A DNA stretch of 7,975 nucleotides from assembly GCA_020433835.1 (NCBI GenBank), contig JAGRBY010000334.1, positions 1 to 7,975 on the forward strand. Reading direction: 5' to 3'. Positions 5,572-7,975 of the stretch are shown one piece after another. Source of the DNA: Anaerolineae bacterium. GTDB lineage: Bacteria; Chloroflexota; Anaerolineae; 4572-78; J111. The notes below the pieces were generated by a model. It worked only from the letters and a program-made list of their open reading frames with translations. It searched no databases and was not told the DNA's origin. Each line of letters begins with the position of its first letter. Positions within the stretch are counted from its first letter, which is position 1. The position numbers were made by a program, and so were the translations under genes.

Positions 5572-6918
5572 CTAATTTTTTTGAACCTTTACGGGCAAAG
5601 CAAAGTGAAAGCCTGATCCCACACCTAACTCACTCTCTACCCAAATACGACCCCCATGCAGTTCAACCAACGCTTTCGTAATCGGCATCCCCAAGCCGGT
5701 ACCCAAATGACGACGCCGTTCAATCCGCAGTTCTTCCATCGATTTGGCGGATACCTGTTGAAAATCTTCAAACACCAAAGAGAGGTCTTTCTCAGCAATA
5801 CCAATGCCCGTATCGATAACCGTAAAGAAAACCCAACCCCGTTTTTGCCAAATTCTTAATGTCACTACCCCTTCGCGGGTAAATTTAACCGCGTTTGATA
5901 GGAGGTTAAGCAAAATTTGTCGCAGTCGGGTTCGGTCGGCCACAATATAGGGTAATTGCTCAGGAATATCCTGCTCAAAAGTTATCGGCTTATCGGCGAG
6001 CATCCCATTAATCATCGGCAAAATATCTTCAACTACGAGACTGATATCAAAAGTTTCAATTTGCAAAGTAAGTTGACCGATCTCCAATTTTGTTATATCA
6101 AGGATGTCGTTCAGCAGTTTTTTAAGATATTCGGAACCTTGTACAGCGCGCGCGAGATACTGCGTTTGTTCGGGCGTGATCTCACCCAGAATGCCATCGG
6201 CTACCAAGCCGGTCGAGTTGATGACAACATTCAGCGGTGTCCGCAACTGGTGCGACACATTGGTTATAAATTCGCTTTTCATGTTCGATACCCGTTCGGC
6301 TTCTTCTCGCACTTCAGCCAGTTGTAAGCCGGACAGTACCAGTGAGACTTGTTCTTGCAAATTTGATAACAATTCTCTTTCACTAAGGCTATAAGATCGA
6401 CCTGATAACTTGGGGCCAATGGTTAAAAAACCCAATTCACGGCGTCCCATTCTTAACGGCAGTGTAACAGCATAACGAAGAAGAACCGACGGGGCGTTTT
6501 GGTGCATATACACACCATCTACTTGAAGGATATTGGCCAACTCTTCTTCGAGATAGTTTTGTAAACTATCTCGATCATTAATATGGCCCAAGGTACGAAT
6601 AGCCATATCTACATTTTTACTTAACTGACCGGTATCTCGAAAAAAAAGATAATCGACAACGCTTTGAACACTCTCTTTCAGAGGTTGGTAAAGAAGAAGG
6701 GTTAAAAATGTGGCGAAAATAACAGTGCTGCTGCGGGTATGAACACCAAATAAGATAGGGTAAAACCAATCGACAAAAACAAAGAGCGTAAAATAGACAA
6801 GCACCACGGTTACCACTAAGGCAACAGTAATCATGCCAAAACGAACCGCTTCCCAGGATGCCTCAAATTTGGGTTTTGGAAAGCGAATACGATTTTTTTC
6901 AACGCTAGCAACAGACAT
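5572..6918 (-). CDS. Sensor histidine kinase with two TM segments and GAF-like domain
   Basis: This is a 448-residue membrane kinase and the first gene of the operon. A basic N-terminus is followed by TM segments near 28-49 and 62-78, then YQPLKESVQSVVDYLFFRD (77-95). That stretch resembles the linker found after the last TM in larger multi-TM kinases, so the protein looks like a sensor whose membrane part is reduced. A GAF-like region (about 100-195) and a short helical linker (196-218) lead to HisKA, with H223 in NVSHQLRTPL. Glutamine replaces the common glutamate after the histidine. HATPase_c has N342 (LLNLLSNAVKFT), DTGIG (369-373) and lid GTGLG (406-410). MPITKALVELHGG is identical in the next kinase, showing shared ancestry. 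The ATG at 6916-6918 has AAGGAAA (6928-6934) nine bases upstream. Its signal is unknown; it may act alone, or with the larger kinase on the same receiver. Confidence 0.93.
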   Translation of the reverse strand: MSVASVEKNRIRFPKPKFEASWEAVRFGMITVALVVTVVLVYFTLFVFVDWFYPILFGVHTRSSTVIFATFLTLLLYQPLKESVQSVVDYLFFRDTGQLSKNVDMAIRTLGHINDRDSLQNYLEEELANILQVDGVYMHQNAPSVLLRYAVTLPLRMGRRELGFLTIGPKLSGRSYSLSERELLSNLQEQVSLVLSGLQLAEVREEAERVSNMKSEFITNVSHQLRTPLNVVINSTGLVADGILGEITPEQTQYLARAVQGSEYLKKLLNDILDITKLEIGQLTLQIETFDISLVVEDILPMINGMLADKPITFEQDIPEQLPYIVADRTRLRQILLNLLSNAVKFTREGVVTLRIWQKRGWVFFTVIDTGIGIAEKDLSLVFEDFQQVSAKSMEELRIERRRHLGTGLGMPITKALVELHGGRIWVESELGVGSGFHFALPVKVQKN

Positions 6919-6927
6919 TGTTAGATG

Positions 6928-6934
6928 TTTCCTT
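6928..6934 (-). promoter_or_regulatory. Ribosome binding site of the first kinase gene
   Basis: AAGGAAA on the minus strand, nine bases before the ATG at 6916-6918. It is the only good ribosome site seen ahead of either kinase, consistent with translation of the operon starting here. Confidence 0.7.
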
Positions 6935-6964
6935 GTAATACGGGTACAAAAATGCCTAGTTTGT

Positions 6965-6994
6965 ATGATAGCACAAATTTATTCAATGAGTCAT
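6965..6994 (-). promoter_or_regulatory. Candidate promoter of the kinase-kinase-receiver operon
   Basis: On the minus strand ATGACT (6989-6994) and TATCAT (6965-6970) are separated by 18 bp, with a predicted start about 40 bp before the first kinase ATG. The -10 matches five of six positions, the -35 four. The -35 lies inside the 11-bp palindrome AATGAGTCATT (6985-6995), flanked by two direct ACAAATT copies (6973-6979 and 6996-7002), so regulation is plausible. Confidence 0.4.
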
Positions 6995-7153
6995 TACAAA
7001 TTCGTTACGGGCTTTGTCCAAGAAAAATCTGAACAAAACTGTATTTATCTTATTCTGCCAAACCCTTACTTTTTGCGAAATTGCTTCTCCACCTTAAAAT
7101 TTCTATATATCTCCCATAATCTTTTGAAATTCAACCCCAAAAAGGCAAAGTTG

Positions 7154-7162
7154 TGGTATAAT
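7154..7162 (+). promoter_or_regulatory. Candidate extended -10 promoter upstream of dnaE
   Basis: TGGTATAAT (7154-7162) has the TGn extension and a perfect TATAAT hexamer on the plus strand. No good -35 sits at the right distance. The start would be near 7169, giving a leader of about 214 nt before dnaE. Confidence 0.45.
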
Positions 7163-7221
7163 ATAGAATACGCCTAGAAACATTTGTTCTATCAAGTCAC
7201 CCCCAATATATCGTACAAAAG

Positions 7222-7250
7222 TTGAAAAGTCCTACTATATCTAGTATTAT
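7222..7250 (+). promoter_or_regulatory. Candidate sigma70-type promoter of dnaE
   Basis: TTGAAA (7222-7227) and TATTAT (7245-7250) are separated by exactly 17 bp. The predicted start near 7257 leaves a leader of about 126 nt. Together with the extended -10 at 7154-7162 this may give dnaE two tandem promoters. Confidence 0.5.
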
Positions 7251-7382
7251 AGACTTGGGTTATCATTCTGAGTTCGAATAGAATCCACGTGCTTGATAAT
7301 GGCTTTCCAAAAACAAACAGAAATAAAAAGCGCAACAGCCATTTCCCATTATTGAGCGCATGGTTTGAAGAAAGAGGCTTGT

Positions 7383-7975
7383 ATGTCTGATTTTTGCCAC
7401 CTTCACGTTCACAGCGAATACTCTCTCCTTGACGGCCTAGGTCGCACCAGCGATCTGGCCAAAGAAGCAGCTCGGCTGGGCCAGCCGGCTCTGGCATTGA
7501 CCGACCACGGCGTTATGCATGGCGCAGTTGAGTTCTTTCGTAACTGTAAGAAAAACAATGTCAAACCGATTGTTGGGGTTGAGGCCTATATGACTCCACA
7601 CGGGCGCAGCATGTCCGATAGAGACCCCAACAAAGATAAGCATCGCCATCACCTGCTGCTACTGGCCCAGAATATGACCGGCTACAAAAATCTGCTCAAA
7701 CTGAGCAGTGAAGCCCAACTGGAAGGCTACTATTATAAACCCCGGGTTGATGCTGACTTGCTGGCGCGTTACGCCGACGGCCTCATCTGCACCACCGGCT
7801 GTATGGCCGCCGAAATCCCCTGGCTGCTTAACCCCGAGGATGGTCGTGCCCCTCAACCGGAAAAAGCCTTCGAGCGGCTGCAGTGGTATATCGATGTCTT
7901 TGGCCGCGACCGCTTTTTCATCGAGCTGCAAGAGCACAGCATCCCGGCCCTGACCACCATCAACAAAACGCTGTT
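7383..7975 (+). CDS. dnaE: DNA polymerase III alpha subunit, N-terminal part (PHP domain)
   Basis: This is the catalytic subunit of the replicative DNA polymerase; only its first 197 residues are in the window, out of roughly 1,100-1,200 usual for the family. The visible part is the PHP domain. [14 protein letters not shown] (5-18) gives metal-site residues H8, H10 and D17; TDHG gives H42; GVEAY gives E67; HHLLLLAQN gives H90; TTGC gives C140. All metal-site residues expected up to this point are therefore kept, so the PHP metal centre, linked in bacterial DnaE to proofreading or structure, looks intact. GYYYKPRVD (115-123) is also typical. The ATG at 7383 fits the family N-terminus and has AAAGAGG (7371-7377) five bases upstream. 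The reading frame runs off the right edge, so the polymerase domains are not seen. Base composition is clearly richer in G+C than the signalling genes. PolC is excluded because that type does not begin with a PHP domain. Confidence 0.96.
   Translation, partial: MSDFCHLHVHSEYSLLDGLGRTSDLAKEAARLGQPALALTDHGVMHGAVEFFRNCKKNNVKPIVGVEAYMTPHGRSMSDRDPNKDKHRHHLLLLAQNMTGYKNLLKLSSEAQLEGYYYKPRVDADLLARYADGLICTTGCMAAEIPWLLNPEDGRAPQPEKAFERLQWYIDVFGRDRFFIELQEHSIPALTTINKTL

Larger units (their letters stand above)
6919..7382. other. AT-rich divergent intergenic region between the kinase operon and dnaE
   Basis: This 464-bp region contains the operon promoter candidate on the left (6965-6994), two plus-strand promoter candidates (7154-7162 and 7222-7250) and the dnaE ribosome site (AAAGAGG, 7371-7377). 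A palindrome TTGAAATTCAA lies at 7124-7134. The dnaE leader has short competing inverted repeats (7296-7352). I see no tRNA, small protein gene with a ribosome site, or terminator. A sampled 60-bp stretch (7081-7140) is about 32% GC. Confidence 0.6.

Noticed and set aside
5656..6394. Three plus-strand open frames inside the smaller kinase
   Set aside because: All are antisense shadows of well-conserved HisKA/HATPase and GAF-like coding sequence.
6833..7177. Plus-strand open frame of 114 codons running from the kinase 5' end into the intergenic region
   Set aside because: It covers the operon start on the opposite strand, its translation is rich in N, F, Y and I as expected from AT-rich noncoding DNA, and it has no good ribosome site.
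7299..7355. 18-codon open frame in the dnaE leader
   Set aside because: No ribosome site precedes it and its length is expected by chance; a leader peptide is not supported.
7192..7953. Several open frames overlapping the start of dnaE on both strands
   Set aside because: DnaE PHP-domain motifs fix the true frame; the others are shadows.
1..7975. CRISPR array, tRNA/rRNA, transposase or defence system
   Set aside because: No regularly spaced repeats, no cloverleaf-like sequence, and no coding region with such domains was found; all long frames are accounted for.

Overview
The window shows a bacterial chromosome segment with five complete protein genes and two genes cut by the window edges. 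There are no RNA genes, CRISPR arrays, transposases or plasmid functions that I can see. The multi-spanning sensor kinase with a PDZ-like outer domain, the style of the DnaE N-terminus and the moderate GC content suggest a Chloroflexota (Anaerolineae-like) genome. This is a judgement from recalled family resemblance, not a search, and I hold it only moderately.

Layout, left to right. (1) 1-774, minus strand: the N-terminal 258 residues of an extended short-chain dehydrogenase/reductase, a nucleotide-sugar 4-epimerase type; its C-terminus lies off the left edge. (2) 775-948: a gap holding two inverted copies of a 15-bp, internally palindromic sequence, one of which overlaps the likely epimerase promoter. 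(3) 949-1641, minus: an OmpR/PhoB-type response regulator with no adjacent kinase of its own. (4) 1642-1972: a divergent control region with a good sigma70-type promoter for each flanking gene; a C5/G5 dyad sits across the regulator's promoter. (5) 1973-2776, plus: a membrane-embedded M50B-like zinc metalloprotease with HELGH. (6) 2742-6918, minus: a tight three-gene operon transcribed in the order kinase 2 (448 aa), kinase 1 (802 aa), stand-alone receiver (136 aa), with gaps of 1 and 9 nt. (7) 6919-7382: an AT-rich divergent intergenic region. (8) 7383-7975, plus: the first 197 residues of the DNA polymerase III alpha subunit (DnaE), beginning with its PHP domain.

The notable unit is the operon. 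Two related transmembrane histidine kinases, which share an identical 13-residue stretch around the ATP lid, are followed by one receiver with no output domain. The larger kinase looks like a PDZ plus multi-TM receptor. The smaller one looks like a version reduced to two membrane segments. The simplest reading is two sensory inputs converging on a diffusible CheY/DivK-like protein, whose target is not encoded here. The orphan OmpR-type regulator and the M50B-like protease share a divergent promoter region and may be co-regulated. The epimerase and dnaE appear to be ordinary neighbours unrelated to the signalling genes.

I found no convincing intrinsic terminator. The protease gene and the operon end tail-to-tail with a 35-bp coding overlap.
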